Positions 26,671-35,433 of a DNA stretch of 64,000 bases are shown piece by piece. The translations under genes were made by a program, and so were the position numbers. Origin of the DNA: Saccharicrinis carchari (lineage in GTDB: Bacteria > Bacteroidota > Bacteroidia > Bacteroidales > Marinilabiliaceae); the NCBI RefSeq assembly GCF_900182605.1, contig NZ_FXTB01000010.1, forward strand, positions 1 through 64,000, written 5' to 3'. The number at the start of each line of letters is the position of its first letter. Position 1 is the stretch's first letter. The notes below the pieces were generated by a model that had not been told where the DNA came from, did no database searches, and saw only the letters and a program-made list of their open reading frames with translations.

Positions 26671-26701
26671 TTGATAAAATCAAATGTAAATATTACATTT
26701 G
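26671..26701. promoter_or_regulatory. Two overlapping palindromes on the heme operon promoter
   Basis: TTGAT-AAA-ATCAA (26671-26683) is a CRP/FNR-like palindrome, although with a three-base rather than the usual four-base centre. It overlaps a perfect 9-bp inverted repeat, CAAATGTAA (26681-26689) and TTACATTTG (26693-26701). The right arm contains TACATTTG (26694-26701), a perfect Bacteroidota -7 box, and the first palindrome covers where the -33 element would be. A regulator bound here would control transcription of the small membrane protein and hemA. Redox, oxygen or heme sensing is inferred only from the target genes. Confidence 0.55.
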
Positions 26702-26724
26702 AACTTTAAATTTTAATAAGCATT

Positions 26725-27093
26725 GTGGTTTTAATCGGATTGTTTTCTACACACCTAACGTATTTGTTGCTGGCCGCATTATATATATTTGGCTATGGAG
26801 CGTATGCTTTAAATTGTAAGCAAAAACAAGCTGAGCAAACGGACAAGCAAGCAAAGCAAATTGCTTTTCAAACGAAAGAAAAAAGCAATGCATGCCTGCA
26901 GCAACAACATACTTATTATTGGAGTCGCAGCTGTTGCGAAGAAACCGTTATTGCAGGTACTACCAATCAAAAAGTTAAGTTTAACTTCGATATTTTTGAA
27001 ATCATAAAAGCTCAGGAACACTTCTGCTCCTTGCTTTACTATCTTAAATTACCAAACACCTTTTCTTCGCGCCCGCCACCTGTTTTTGCATAG
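26725..27093 (+). CDS. Small Cys-containing membrane-anchored protein of unknown function
   Basis: A 122-residue frame lies between the heme promoter and hemA. It opens with GTG at 26725; ATT just before it is the only alternative, and no ATG is available near the N-terminus. Residues about 4-26 form one membrane segment, followed by a Gln/Lys-rich stretch and a soluble domain with C31, C57, the adjacent pair C70-C71 and C101. The end RPPPVFA is distinctive. I do not recognise the family. Its position as first gene of the presumed hemACD transcript suggests a link to heme or redox metabolism. It could also be a leader frame or a non-coding coincidence. Confidence 0.5.
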   Translation: MVLIGLFSTHLTYLLLAALYIFGYGAYALNCKQKQAEQTDKQAKQIAFQTKEKSNACLQQQHTYYWSRSCCEETVIAGTTNQKVKFNFDIFEIIKAQEHFCSLLYYLKLPNTFSSRPPPVFA

Positions 27094-27176
27094 ATTCACT
27101 GTTGTAAATGTAAGGATATCCCTGTTTACAACACTAATTTATCAATGCAAGCAAAACATCATAAAATTTACATTAC

Positions 27177-28451
27177 ATGGTAGGTGTATTGGGTATCAAC
27201 CATAAAACAGCATCTCTGGATATCAGGGATTTATTTTCTATTGCACAAAGCGATATTATTCCGTTATCAGAGCATATTTTAAGCCACCCGGATCTTAGGG
27301 GTATTGTAATTGTAGCTACCTGCAATCGAACCGAAATGTTTTATTCGCATCACAAAGCTAATGCCGACGAAATTCGCTCGGTGCTGCTAAAAAAGCTACA
27401 TAGTTATCTTAAGATAGATAAAGATTATCACAATTGTTTTTATCATTTTTCTCAATCAAAAGCGATCCATCATCTATTTGAAGTTATTTCGGGAGTTGAC
27501 TCATTGGTTATTGGCGAAAATCAGATTGTGAGCCAAATAAAAAAGGCGTATTTATATAGCACCGAAGCCAATTTAACCGATGCTGTTCTAATGCGTCTGT
27601 TTCAAAAATCGTTCGAGTGCAGCAAAAGGGTACGTACCGAAACAGCCATTCAGCAGGGAGCCACGAGTATTGGTTATCTGGCCATAGACCTATGCGCCAA
27701 GGAATTTACTCGTCTTACCAAAAAAAGTGTATTAGTGGTAGGTGCCGGCGAAACGGGAGAGCTTTCTATTAGGGGACTGCAAAAAAGAGGAGTGACGGAT
27801 ATATATGTAACCAACCGAACCGATAAAAAAGCCCTTGATATAGCAGAGAAAAATGGGATTACGCCTGTACTTTTCAATAATTACAAAGAGTATTTGTACA
27901 AAGTAGATATTGTAATTACAGCTACAGATGCAGGTAAATATCTGATTGACAAAAAGGATGCAGAGATATCTGCTGAGCTGCGTAACGGTGAAAAACAATT
28001 ATTTATTGATCTCTCGGTACCGCGTAACATTGATGTTAAGGTAGCCGCCATACCCAATACGAGCTTATTTTGTGTAGATGATTTGCACAGCATTTTAGAT
28101 CAGCATAAGGAAATGCGCGAACAAAGCGTAGAAAATGCCCAGGTGATAATCTCCGAGCTGGTAGAGGAATCACTGGCCTGGCTTAACAGTCGTTCCCTAC
28201 GCCCTGTAATCAATACCATAACTACCAATATGCAAGAGGTTTTTGCAACCGAAATGGAAGGTTATCGAAACCATTTGGGTGAGCATGGTTGCGAAAAACT
28301 GGAAAAATATACCGGCTTACTCACCCAAAAATATATACGCTATCTTATTAAAAACCTAAAAGAGGTTACCGATAACGGAAGTTCAACAGCTTCCTTAGAT
28401 GTTATCGATCAGTTATTTAAGTTTAACAATGCATCCGCAAAACACGAATGA
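27177..28451 (+). CDS. hemA: Glutamyl-tRNA reductase
   Basis: This 424-residue protein reduces glutamyl-tRNA(Glu) to glutamate-1-semialdehyde with NADPH, the first committed step of C5-pathway tetrapyrrole synthesis. The catalytic domain has NHKTA and the nucleophile C49 in ATCNRTE. SGVDSLVIGENQIVSQIK is a family signature, the Rossmann domain carries VLVVGAGETGE, and a C-terminal dimerisation helix region follows. The length is typical. Its last four bases (ATGA) are also the start of hemC, so the two are translationally coupled. Confidence 0.97.
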   Translation: MVGVLGINHKTASLDIRDLFSIAQSDIIPLSEHILSHPDLRGIVIVATCNRTEMFYSHHKANADEIRSVLLKKLHSYLKIDKDYHNCFYHFSQSKAIHHLFEVISGVDSLVIGENQIVSQIKKAYLYSTEANLTDAVLMRLFQKSFECSKRVRTETAIQQGATSIGYLAIDLCAKEFTRLTKKSVLVVGAGETGELSIRGLQKRGVTDIYVTNRTDKKALDIAEKNGITPVLFNNYKEYLYKVDIVITATDAGKYLIDKKDAEISAELRNGEKQLFIDLSVPRNIDVKVAAIPNTSLFCVDDLHSILDQHKEMREQSVENAQVIISELVEESLAWLNSRSLRPVINTITTNMQEVFATEMEGYRNHLGEHGCEKLEKYTGLLTQKYIRYLIKNLKEVTDNGSSTASLDVIDQLFKFNNASAKHE

Positions 28452-29380
28452 GTTTGGACAAAATAATAATTGGCACCAGAGGCAGCAAATTGGCATTGTA
28501 TCAGGCCAATAAAGTAAAAGATGAGTTAGGGAGTGCCTACCCGAAGATGCTTATCGAAATAAAAATAATACATACCAAGGGAGATAAGATTTTAGATGTG
28601 GCCTTATCAAAAATTGGAGGTAAGGGGTTGTTTACCAAGGAACTGGAATTGGCACTTTTGGCTGGTGAAATAGATATGGCCGTGCATAGTTTAAAAGATC
28701 TCCCTACGGAATTACCGGCCGAATTTGCCATTGGAGCCATTTTGAAGCGGGGCGATTACAGGGACGTTTTGGTAAGTAGGAGTGGACTCAAATTGAACGA
28801 ACTTACCAACAAACATAAAATTGCCACCTCGAGTTTACGTAGGGTGGCCGGACTAAAGAAAATAAATAACGAATTCCAGATCGTTGATATTCGGGGGAAT
28901 GTGGGTACCCGATTGCAAAAAATGGAAGAGGGTTACTGCGATGCGATGGTGATGGCGGCGGCGGGCTTAAAAAGATTAGGCTTGGAAAAATATATAACAC
29001 AAGTGCTGGAACCTACTGTTTTTATACCGGCAGTTGCTCAAGGAGCCATTGCTGTTGAAACACGATCCAACGACAAACAAGTAAACACGCTGTTGCAATC
29101 CATAAACCATATCCCAACACAGCAATCGGTAACTGCCGAACGAGCTTTTATGCGCTACCTCGAAGGAGGATGTCAGGTGCCCGTTGGAGCTTACACCAGC
29201 GTAAAAAATGGCATTATTAAGTTAACAGGTTTCGTATCATCACTTGACGGCACTAATTATTTAAAACAATGTATGAGTGGGCCAAATATCAAAGCCAAAG
29301 AATTGGGTGAGGATCTGGCCCAAATAATGGTGGAAAGAGGAGCCAACGAAATATTAAACGAAGTACGTAACAATGGCTGA
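28448..29380 (+). CDS. hemC: Porphobilinogen deaminase (hydroxymethylbilane synthase)
   Basis: This 310-residue enzyme polymerises four porphobilinogen units into hydroxymethylbilane. The start IIIGTRGSKLALYQA, the arginine-rich TSSLRRVA and DIRGNVGTRL segments, and C242 in GGCQVPVGAY, which holds the dipyrromethane cofactor, are all present. It overlaps hemA by four bases and hemD by eight, so hemA-hemC-hemD form one tightly coupled unit. Confidence 0.97.
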   Translation: MSLDKIIIGTRGSKLALYQANKVKDELGSAYPKMLIEIKIIHTKGDKILDVALSKIGGKGLFTKELELALLAGEIDMAVHSLKDLPTELPAEFAIGAILKRGDYRDVLVSRSGLKLNELTNKHKIATSSLRRVAGLKKINNEFQIVDIRGNVGTRLQKMEEGYCDAMVMAAAGLKRLGLEKYITQVLEPTVFIPAVAQGAIAVETRSNDKQVNTLLQSINHIPTQQSVTAERAFMRYLEGGCQVPVGAYTSVKNGIIKLTGFVSSLDGTNYLKQCMSGPNIKAKELGEDLAQIMVERGANEILNEVRNNG

Positions 29381-30191
29381 TTTGAGCGGAATAGATGCAT
29401 CGACCTTATTGAATGGAAAGTGTTTTATCACAACCCGACCTTATGGAAAATCGAAGGAACTGGCTGATATTTTGCAAAAATATGGCGCTCGCCTTCTGGA
29501 GTTGCCTATGATTGAACTTTCGGAGTCGGAATGCGATGAAAAGGAATGTGAATTGTTAAACAATTACAAAAAATATACACACATCGCTTTTACCAGTGCC
29601 TATGGTTTTCGATTTTTTTATGAAAAGACCAAAGAGCATGATAATTTCCGAAATTGGATGGATTCGCTAAAAATCGTTTCTATCGGTTACAAAACTTCGG
29701 AACTCATCAGGAGTTATGGCTTACCTATTGAATTCGATGCCAAAGCAAAAACCGGGCGCGAATTTGCGGATAGGTTTATTCCCTATCTGAAAGGAAAAAA
29801 GGCAAAAGTTATTTGGGCAACGGGAACATTATCGCCCAACCAATTAACAAAACGGGTAGCCGAAGTAGCCAACATTACACGCATTAATCTATATAAGAAT
29901 ACCGTACCCGAAGATATGGACAATCACTTGCTCCAAAAGATTAAGCAGGGGGATTATGATATGCTTGTACTGGCCAGTCCGTCGGCTTTTAAAAATTTAT
30001 ATGCTATGGTTGAATCCAATGACTTAAGAATTGTTTGCATCGGTCACACAACCGCATCGGCCGCAAAAGCCCATGGCATTACACCCTTGGCCGTATCAAA
30101 CGAACCTACATCGCATGGTATAGCCGAAGCGATAGTAAAATATTATAAGAACAATAAACTGGATGAATCGTCTCATGTAAAAAACGAATAA
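29373..30191 (+). CDS. hemD: Uroporphyrinogen-III synthase
   Basis: This 272-residue two-lobed protein cyclises hydroxymethylbilane with inversion of ring D. The family is poorly conserved, but TRPYGKSKELADILQKYGA near the start, HIAFTSAYGFRFF, VIWATGTLSPN and VLASPSAFKNLYA are consistent with it, and the position after hemC is decisive. It begins eight bases inside hemC. hemB follows after 53 bases. Confidence 0.9.
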   Translation: MADLSGIDASTLLNGKCFITTRPYGKSKELADILQKYGARLLELPMIELSESECDEKECELLNNYKKYTHIAFTSAYGFRFFYEKTKEHDNFRNWMDSLKIVSIGYKTSELIRSYGLPIEFDAKAKTGREFADRFIPYLKGKKAKVIWATGTLSPNQLTKRVAEVANITRINLYKNTVPEDMDNHLLQKIKQGDYDMLVLASPSAFKNLYAMVESNDLRIVCIGHTTASAAKAHGITPLAVSNEPTSHGIAEAIVKYYKNNKLDESSHVKNE

Positions 30192-30244
30192 GCGATCCAC
30201 TTATTGATCTCTAATCTCAACATATAATCATCAAAAAATACAAT

Positions 30245-31216
30245 ATGGCTTTTCCAATAACACGACTTCGTCGACTGCGCAAAAATGAGATCTCGCGTAA
30301 TATGATCAAAGAAACCCGCTTAACACGCGACGATTTGATTATGCCTTTGTTTGTACGACCCGGAAGCGGAGTACAAAATCCCATTAAATCTATGCCCGGC
30401 AATTATCAGCTGTCGGTTGATTTGTTGGTTGAAAAGTGCAAGGCGCTTTATGCAAACGGTGTGCAGTCTGTTCTGTTGTTTGGCATACCTGAGCATAAAG
30501 ATGAGCATGGATTGGTGGCTTGCCATGAGAATGGAATAGTGCAACAGGCGGCCCGAGCCCTTAAAAAAGCCGTACCCGAACTTTTTTTAATAGCCGATGT
30601 TTGTAACTGCGAATATACAACGCACGGTCACTGCGGAACAATAATCGATGGGGATGTGGATAACGATGCCACTCTGATTACCCTCGGTAAACAGTCCGTT
30701 TCGTTGGTGCAGGCCGGTATTGATATGATAGCACCCAGTGATATGATGGACGGACGTGTGGGGTTTATCCGCCAGGCATTGGACAGTAATAAGTTTGAGC
30801 ACATGCCCATAATGGCCTATTCGGCCAAGTATGCCTCGGCTTTTTACGGACCCTTTCGCGATGCTGCCGAAAGCGCACCTCAGTTTGGTAATAGAGCTAC
30901 TTATCAGATGGATCCGGCCAATAGTAATGAAGCGATACGCGAGGTGGAGCAGGACATTATCGAGGGAGCCGATATTGTTATGGTAAAGCCTGCCCTTAGC
31001 TATCTTGACATTATAAACAGAGTGAAAAATGAATTTAACATGCCGGTGTGCGCCTATAACGTGAGTGGCGAGTTTTCGATGGTTAAAGCCGCCGCTGCAA
31101 ATGGCTGGGTAGATGAAGAAAGAATAACCATGGAAATACTCACTTCGATAAAGCGCGCGGGAGCAGATATGATAATCTCGTACCACACGCAGGATGTGAT
31201 GGGCTTGTTGAAATAG
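30245..31216 (+). CDS. hemB: Delta-aminolevulinic acid dehydratase (porphobilinogen synthase)
   Basis: This 323-residue TIM-barrel enzyme condenses two 5-aminolevulinate molecules to porphobilinogen. Two Schiff-base lysines are visible, K195 in YSAKYASAFYGPFRDA and K248 in MVKPALSYLDII. DVCNCEYTTHGHCG holds the cysteines of a zinc-dependent type of site. The order in the window differs from the pathway order (hemB acts before hemC). Confidence 0.97.
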   Translation: MAFPITRLRRLRKNEISRNMIKETRLTRDDLIMPLFVRPGSGVQNPIKSMPGNYQLSVDLLVEKCKALYANGVQSVLLFGIPEHKDEHGLVACHENGIVQQAARALKKAVPELFLIADVCNCEYTTHGHCGTIIDGDVDNDATLITLGKQSVSLVQAGIDMIAPSDMMDGRVGFIRQALDSNKFEHMPIMAYSAKYASAFYGPFRDAAESAPQFGNRATYQMDPANSNEAIREVEQDIIEGADIVMVKPALSYLDIINRVKNEFNMPVCAYNVSGEFSMVKAAAANGWVDEERITMEILTSIKRAGADMIISYHTQDVMGLLK

Positions 31217-31401
31217 ATTATTAGACAATTAAATAATAGATAGATAATTAGAAAATAGACTTGAATTAAAACTCTTCTCGCAATGCTGTGGGAAGTTGCG
31301 TTGCTCCAAACCACTTCCCGTAGAAAATAAAAAAAAAGGCTGCGGGATGTCGCTTCGCTCCAATCTCTAACTTCTAACCTCTATCCTATAAACAAAAAAA
31401 T
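31217..31401. repeat. hemB-hemL spacer with degenerate direct repeats
   Basis: Two related 26-base blocks (about 31284-31309 and 31339-31363; shared pattern TG-C/T-GGGA-GT-GC-T-GCTCCAA) lie in this 185-bp gap, followed by a pyrimidine-rich TCTAACT/TCTAACC run (31364-31386). A similar CTAACCTCT run precedes hemF. No gene or clear terminator is seen. Confidence 0.45.
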
Positions 31402-32694
31402 ATGAACACAAATAAAAGCAAAGCCGCTTTTAAAGAGGCTATAAAACATATACCCGGTGGTGTTAATTCACCGGTGCGTGCGTTTAATTCGGTGGGAGGA
31501 AACCCATTGTTTATACAAAGTGCCCAAGGATCAAAAATTACGGATATCGACAATAACGAGTATATCGATTATGTGGGATCCTGGGGGCCGATGATATTAG
31601 GTCATGCTCATCCCGATGTGGTGGAAGCATTACACCGCACAGCGGAAAATGGAACCAGCTATGGTGCACCAACATTGATGGAAACCCAGATGGCCGAACT
31701 GATTTGCGAAATGATGCCTTCCATCCAAAGCGTTAGGATGGTAAACTCGGGTACGGAGGCTACCATGAGCGCCTTGCGACTGGCACGTGGATATACCAAA
31801 CGCGATTTGGTTATCAAGTTTGAAGGTTGTTACCACGGCCATGGAGATAGTTTTCTGATTAAAGCGGGCTCCGGAGCACTTACTTTTGGCACACCCAACT
31901 CACCCGGGGTCACTAAAGGAACGGCCATCGATACGCTAACGGCTAAATACAACAACTTGGATTCGGTGCTCAGCTTGTTGGAGCAGTACAAGGATCAGGT
32001 GGCTGCCATTATATTGGAACCGGTTACCGGAAATATGGGTGTGATAAAGCCTACGGATCATTTTATAAAAGGACTTCGTAAAGCTTGTACCGATCATGGT
32101 ACTTTGTTAATTTTTGATGAGGTGATGACGGGTTTTAGGGTAGCCAAAGGAGGTGCACAGGAACTATGGGGTATAACGCCCGATTTAACTACGATGGGCA
32201 AGATAATCGGCGGAGGATTGCCTGTGGGAGCTTATGGTGGTAAAAAAGAAATTATGGACATGCTAGCACCCAACGGCCCGGTTTATCAGGCCGGAACCCT
32301 ATCGGGTAACCCCATGGCTATGGCTGCCGGATTAACTACCTTAAAACTACTGAACACAACAGAAGGTTTTTACGAGGAGCTGGAAGAAAAATCTGCCTTT
32401 TTAGCCGCAGGACTACAAAAAAACCTGGACGAACTGAACTTTCCCGGTGTCATCAATAGGGTGGGCGCCATGTTTACCTTGTTTTTTACCAGTGAAAAGG
32501 AGGTAAACACTTTTTCGGATGTAATGAAATGCGATACCGAACGGTTTGCTAAATACTTTAGATTAGGTTTGCAAGGCGGTATTTATAGCGCACCATCACA
32601 GTTCGAAGCCAGTTTTGTTTCCATTGCGCATAGTACCGAAGATTTACAAAAAACAATAGACAAAAGTCGAGAGGCGCTTGAACAGTTAATCTGA
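31402..32694 (+). CDS. hemL: Glutamate-1-semialdehyde 2,1-aminomutase
   Basis: This 430-residue PLP-dependent class III aminotransferase-fold enzyme makes 5-aminolevulinate from the product of HemA. PLP-lysine K267 lies in [34 protein letters not shown] binds the cofactor phosphate, and [11 protein letters not shown] at the start is diagnostic of the family. The length is normal. Its presence with hemA shows the five-carbon route rather than ALA synthase. Confidence 0.97.
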   Translation: MNTNKSKAAFKEAIKHIPGGVNSPVRAFNSVGGNPLFIQSAQGSKITDIDNNEYIDYVGSWGPMILGHAHPDVVEALHRTAENGTSYGAPTLMETQMAELICEMMPSIQSVRMVNSGTEATMSALRLARGYTKRDLVIKFEGCYHGHGDSFLIKAGSGALTFGTPNSPGVTKGTAIDTLTAKYNNLDSVLSLLEQYKDQVAAIILEPVTGNMGVIKPTDHFIKGLRKACTDHGTLLIFDEVMTGFRVAKGGAQELWGITPDLTTMGKIIGGGLPVGAYGGKKEIMDMLAPNGPVYQAGTLSGNPMAMAAGLTTLKLLNTTEGFYEELEEKSAFLAAGLQKNLDELNFPGVINRVGAMFTLFFTSEKEVNTFSDVMKCDTERFAKYFRLGLQGGIYSAPSQFEASFVSIAHSTEDLQKTIDKSREALEQLI

Positions 32695-32808
32695 TGCGTT
32701 GTTAATGAACGGTATTACTGTGCATAGTAATCAGATCAGTGGATAAAATAAGCATTGGGCAGCAATACAAGCTGTAAACTATTAACGCTTTACTAGATAT
32801 TTAAAAAA

Positions 32809-33840
32809 ATGAACAACTCTATATTACTTAAAACCTTAGCAGGCGAAAAAACGGAGCGACCGCCATTTTGGTTTATGCGTCAGGCCGGTCGTGTGTTGCC
32901 ATCCTACTTAAAATTAAAGGAAAAACACTCCTTTTGGGAGATGATGCAAAATGCCGAGATGGGTGCCAAGGTTACCCTGCTGCCCGTAGATGATTTAGGA
33001 GTGGATGCCGCCATACTTTTCTCCGACATACTGGTAATTCCTTATGCCATGGGAATGGGTTTGGATTTTACAGACAGAGGGCCGGAATTTGATGTGCCAC
33101 TCATTGAGCGTGACAATCCGCTTAAAGCATTGCATCCCGATCCGGAAAAACTCAATTATATTTACGAGGTCATCAAGCAGGTGGTAGCTACCAAGCCAGC
33201 CCATATTCCCCTTATAGGCTTCTGCGGTGCCCCTTTAACGGTATTGTGCTATATGCTCGAAGGTATTGGGCGTAGCAAGGATTTTCCCAAGACCATCAAA
33301 TACATCTATCAGCATAAAGAAACCATAAAAAAACTGGTGGAGTCCATCACCGAATTGTCCATCATTTATGCCAAAACGCAGATAAAAAGTGGTATAAAGG
33401 TATTTCAGCTTTTTGAAACACATGCGGGGCTGATTCCTTTTGAACTTTATAAAGAATTGTTTTTTCCGGCCGTTAAAAAAATAGCCGCTGCAGTGCGTGA
33501 GGAAAATATTCCTTTTATCTATTTTCCCAAAGATATTGGAACAGGGATAACTCAAATAACGCCCGATATGTGCGATTACCTGAGTATAGATTGGCAAACA
33601 CCAATGGAGGTGGCGCGTAAAATGGTGGATACTAATATTGGACTGCAAGGTAATATCGACCCGAGGTTGCTGTATTCCGATAAAGCCAGCATTGAAAGAA
33701 CCCTGAACACATACGTAAATTTTGGCAGCAAAAATCAGGACTGGATAATAAACCTTGGCCACGGCTTTTTACCCGATGTACCTTACGAGAACGCTAGATT
33801 TTTGGCCGATTGGATTAAACGAACCGACTGGAAACGTTAA
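32809..33840 (+). CDS. hemE: Uroporphyrinogen decarboxylase
   Basis: This 343-residue TIM-barrel enzyme removes four carboxyl groups from uroporphyrinogen III to give coproporphyrinogen III. The conserved start PPFWFMRQAGRVLPSY carries the substrate-binding arginines. ILFSDILVIPYAMGMGLDF and the C-terminal INLGHGFLPDVPYEN are also diagnostic. A 114-bp gap follows hemL, and the small membrane protein gene follows after 22 bases. Confidence 0.97.
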   Translation: MNNSILLKTLAGEKTERPPFWFMRQAGRVLPSYLKLKEKHSFWEMMQNAEMGAKVTLLPVDDLGVDAAILFSDILVIPYAMGMGLDFTDRGPEFDVPLIERDNPLKALHPDPEKLNYIYEVIKQVVATKPAHIPLIGFCGAPLTVLCYMLEGIGRSKDFPKTIKYIYQHKETIKKLVESITELSIIYAKTQIKSGIKVFQLFETHAGLIPFELYKELFFPAVKKIAAAVREENIPFIYFPKDIGTGITQITPDMCDYLSIDWQTPMEVARKMVDTNIGLQGNIDPRLLYSDKASIERTLNTYVNFGSKNQDWIINLGHGFLPDVPYENARFLADWIKRTDWKR

Positions 33841-33862
33841 TGATTTTGTGATTATATAGGTT

Positions 33863-34177
33863 ATGTTCAAAAAGCTAAAAGCGCGTTGGGGGATAAAATC
33901 AAATTTTCAGCTTATTCTTATCCTGTTGGTGTTTTCCATTACAGGGAGTGCTTCTGTATATGTAAAGGCATTGATATTTAAGTTGTTGAAAATAGATGCA
34001 GACACTTCGCTCTGGATAAAAATACCCATGTACGTGGTAACCATCATTCCCGCCTATCAGGTATTGTTGTTGCTGTTTGCAGCATTATTGGGTCAGTTTA
34101 CTTTTTTTTATAATTTTCAGAAAAAGAGCTTTGGCCGATTTATACCCAAAAAGAAAAAGGTGGCAGATGGTGCTTAA
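33863..34177 (+). CDS. Small membrane protein, DUF6787-like
   Basis: A 104-residue protein with two or three membrane segments (about 16-40 and 52-85) and a very basic C-terminus (KKSFGRFIPKKKKV). The pattern KLKARWGIKSNFQLILILLVFSITGSASVYV and GQFTFFYNFQKKSFGRF resembles the small Bacteroidota family I know as DUF6787, whose members are sometimes misnamed prolipoprotein diacylglyceryl transferase. No enzyme motif is seen. It sits between hemE and hemF, 22 bases after hemE, so it may be tied to coproporphyrinogen handling at the membrane, but this is position only. Confidence 0.75.
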   Translation: MFKKLKARWGIKSNFQLILILLVFSITGSASVYVKALIFKLLKIDADTSLWIKIPMYVVTIIPAYQVLLLLFAALLGQFTFFYNFQKKSFGRFIPKKKKVADGA

Positions 34178-34215
34178 CAGTTAGTTCATGGCGAGCACCT
34201 ATGCACTAAGGTCAT

Positions 34216-34249
34216 ATCTCTCTAACCTCTAACCTCTAACCGCTCTAAT
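34216..34249. repeat. CTAACCTCT-type pyrimidine repeat upstream of hemF
   Basis: A short run of the heptamer CTAACCT (TCTCTAACCTCTAACCTCT, then AACCGCTCTAATC) sits directly before the hemF start at 34264. A related run (31364-31386) sits directly before hemL. They may be remnants of a dispersed spacer element or a translation-initiation-related feature. Confidence 0.5.
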
Positions 34250-34263
34250 CTTAATGTAAACTT

Positions 34264-35163
34264 ATGTTGCAACACACGGAAAAAATAGCTTCGATATACC
34301 AGAAATTACAACAGGAAATGTGCCGACAATTAGAACAATGCGACGGAAAAGCAAAGTTCGCCCAAATTCCCTGGGCCAAAGATATAGGCTCGGGTTTAAC
34401 CTGTGTGATGCGCCACGGCAATGTGATAGAGAAAGCCGGTCTTAATTTTTCGCATGTTGAGGCAGACTTTACAGATAAGATGGAGTGCTTGCTGGGACAT
34501 AAGGCCAACAGGTATTCGGCCACGGGTATATCTTCTATTATTCATCCCTTTAATCCCTTTATGCCCATCATACATATGAATGTGCGCTTTTTTGAGCTCA
34601 ACAATGGAGTAAGATGGTTTGGTGGGGGAATAGACCTGACTCCTCATTACGTGGATACAGCAGAGGCCGCATGGTTTCATCAAACCCTGCAAAACATCTG
34701 CGACAAGTACGATACAAATTATTATCCGCAGTATAAAGATTGGGCGGATGATTACTTCTATATAAAGCACCGCAACGAAACCCGTGGGGTAGGAGGAATC
34801 TTTTTCGATCATATTGAACCTGATGGAGAAGAGGCATTCCAGAAGATTTTAGAATTTACCGTTGAGCTGGCTAAAGCTTACCCACAAATTTATTGTGCCA
34901 TCATGGACAAGAAGCGGGATACGCCTTTTGATGAATCCAATAAACAATGGCAATGTTTGCGCAGAAGTCGCTATGTGGAGTATAATTTAATATACGATAG
35001 AGGCACCCGATTTGGCCTGGAATCGAATGGTAACACCGAATCTATCCTGGTAAGTATGCCACCCATTGCTCAATGGGAATACGACTTTAAGCCCAAGGAA
35101 AACTCGCCGGAACAAAACACCCTGGAATGGCTAAAAAAGGGAATTGATTGGGTGAAGCAATAA
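34264..35163 (+). CDS. hemF: Oxygen-dependent coproporphyrinogen III oxidase
   Basis: This 299-residue enzyme uses O2 to turn coproporphyrinogen III into protoporphyrinogen IX. Diagnostic stretches include VMRHGNVIEKAGLNFS, HMNVRFFELN, WFGGGIDLTPHY, DDYFYIKHRNETRGVGGIFFDH and YVEYNLIYDRGTRFGL. The HemF type is aerobic, so the organism makes heme under oxygen. No anaerobic HemN, HemG/HemY or ferrochelatase is encoded in the window, so the last steps are elsewhere. Confidence 0.97.
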   Translation: MLQHTEKIASIYQKLQQEMCRQLEQCDGKAKFAQIPWAKDIGSGLTCVMRHGNVIEKAGLNFSHVEADFTDKMECLLGHKANRYSATGISSIIHPFNPFMPIIHMNVRFFELNNGVRWFGGGIDLTPHYVDTAEAAWFHQTLQNICDKYDTNYYPQYKDWADDYFYIKHRNETRGVGGIFFDHIEPDGEEAFQKILEFTVELAKAYPQIYCAIMDKKRDTPFDESNKQWQCLRRSRYVEYNLIYDRGTRFGLESNGNTESILVSMPPIAQWEYDFKPKENSPEQNTLEWLKKGIDWVKQ

Positions 35164-35433
35164 ATTACATGAGGGAATTGGCTGAAGGCCATGTTTAAAT
35201 GGGATAATGTGTAGTGGGGAGAATGATATCTACATGCAAGGGAGAAAGGAGAAGCAAGATTGCTAAGCCCCAATTAAATAGATGTTTAGACGGGAAAGTG
35301 CAAAAAATACCATGAAGCGTTGGATGGGTGTATCTTTGTCATCTTTGTTGGCTTTTATATCTTTGCCTAGCATGCAGTACAAAATACCTGACCTTAATCC
35401 CAATAATTGTTTAATGCCCATAGGGTTCTATAC

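Noticed and set aside
30587-31228. 213-codon minus-strand frame
   Set aside because: Antisense to hemB, whose catalytic lysines and zinc cysteines are intact on the plus strand.
33235-33762. 175-codon minus-strand frame
   Set aside because: Antisense to hemE with no recognisable motif.
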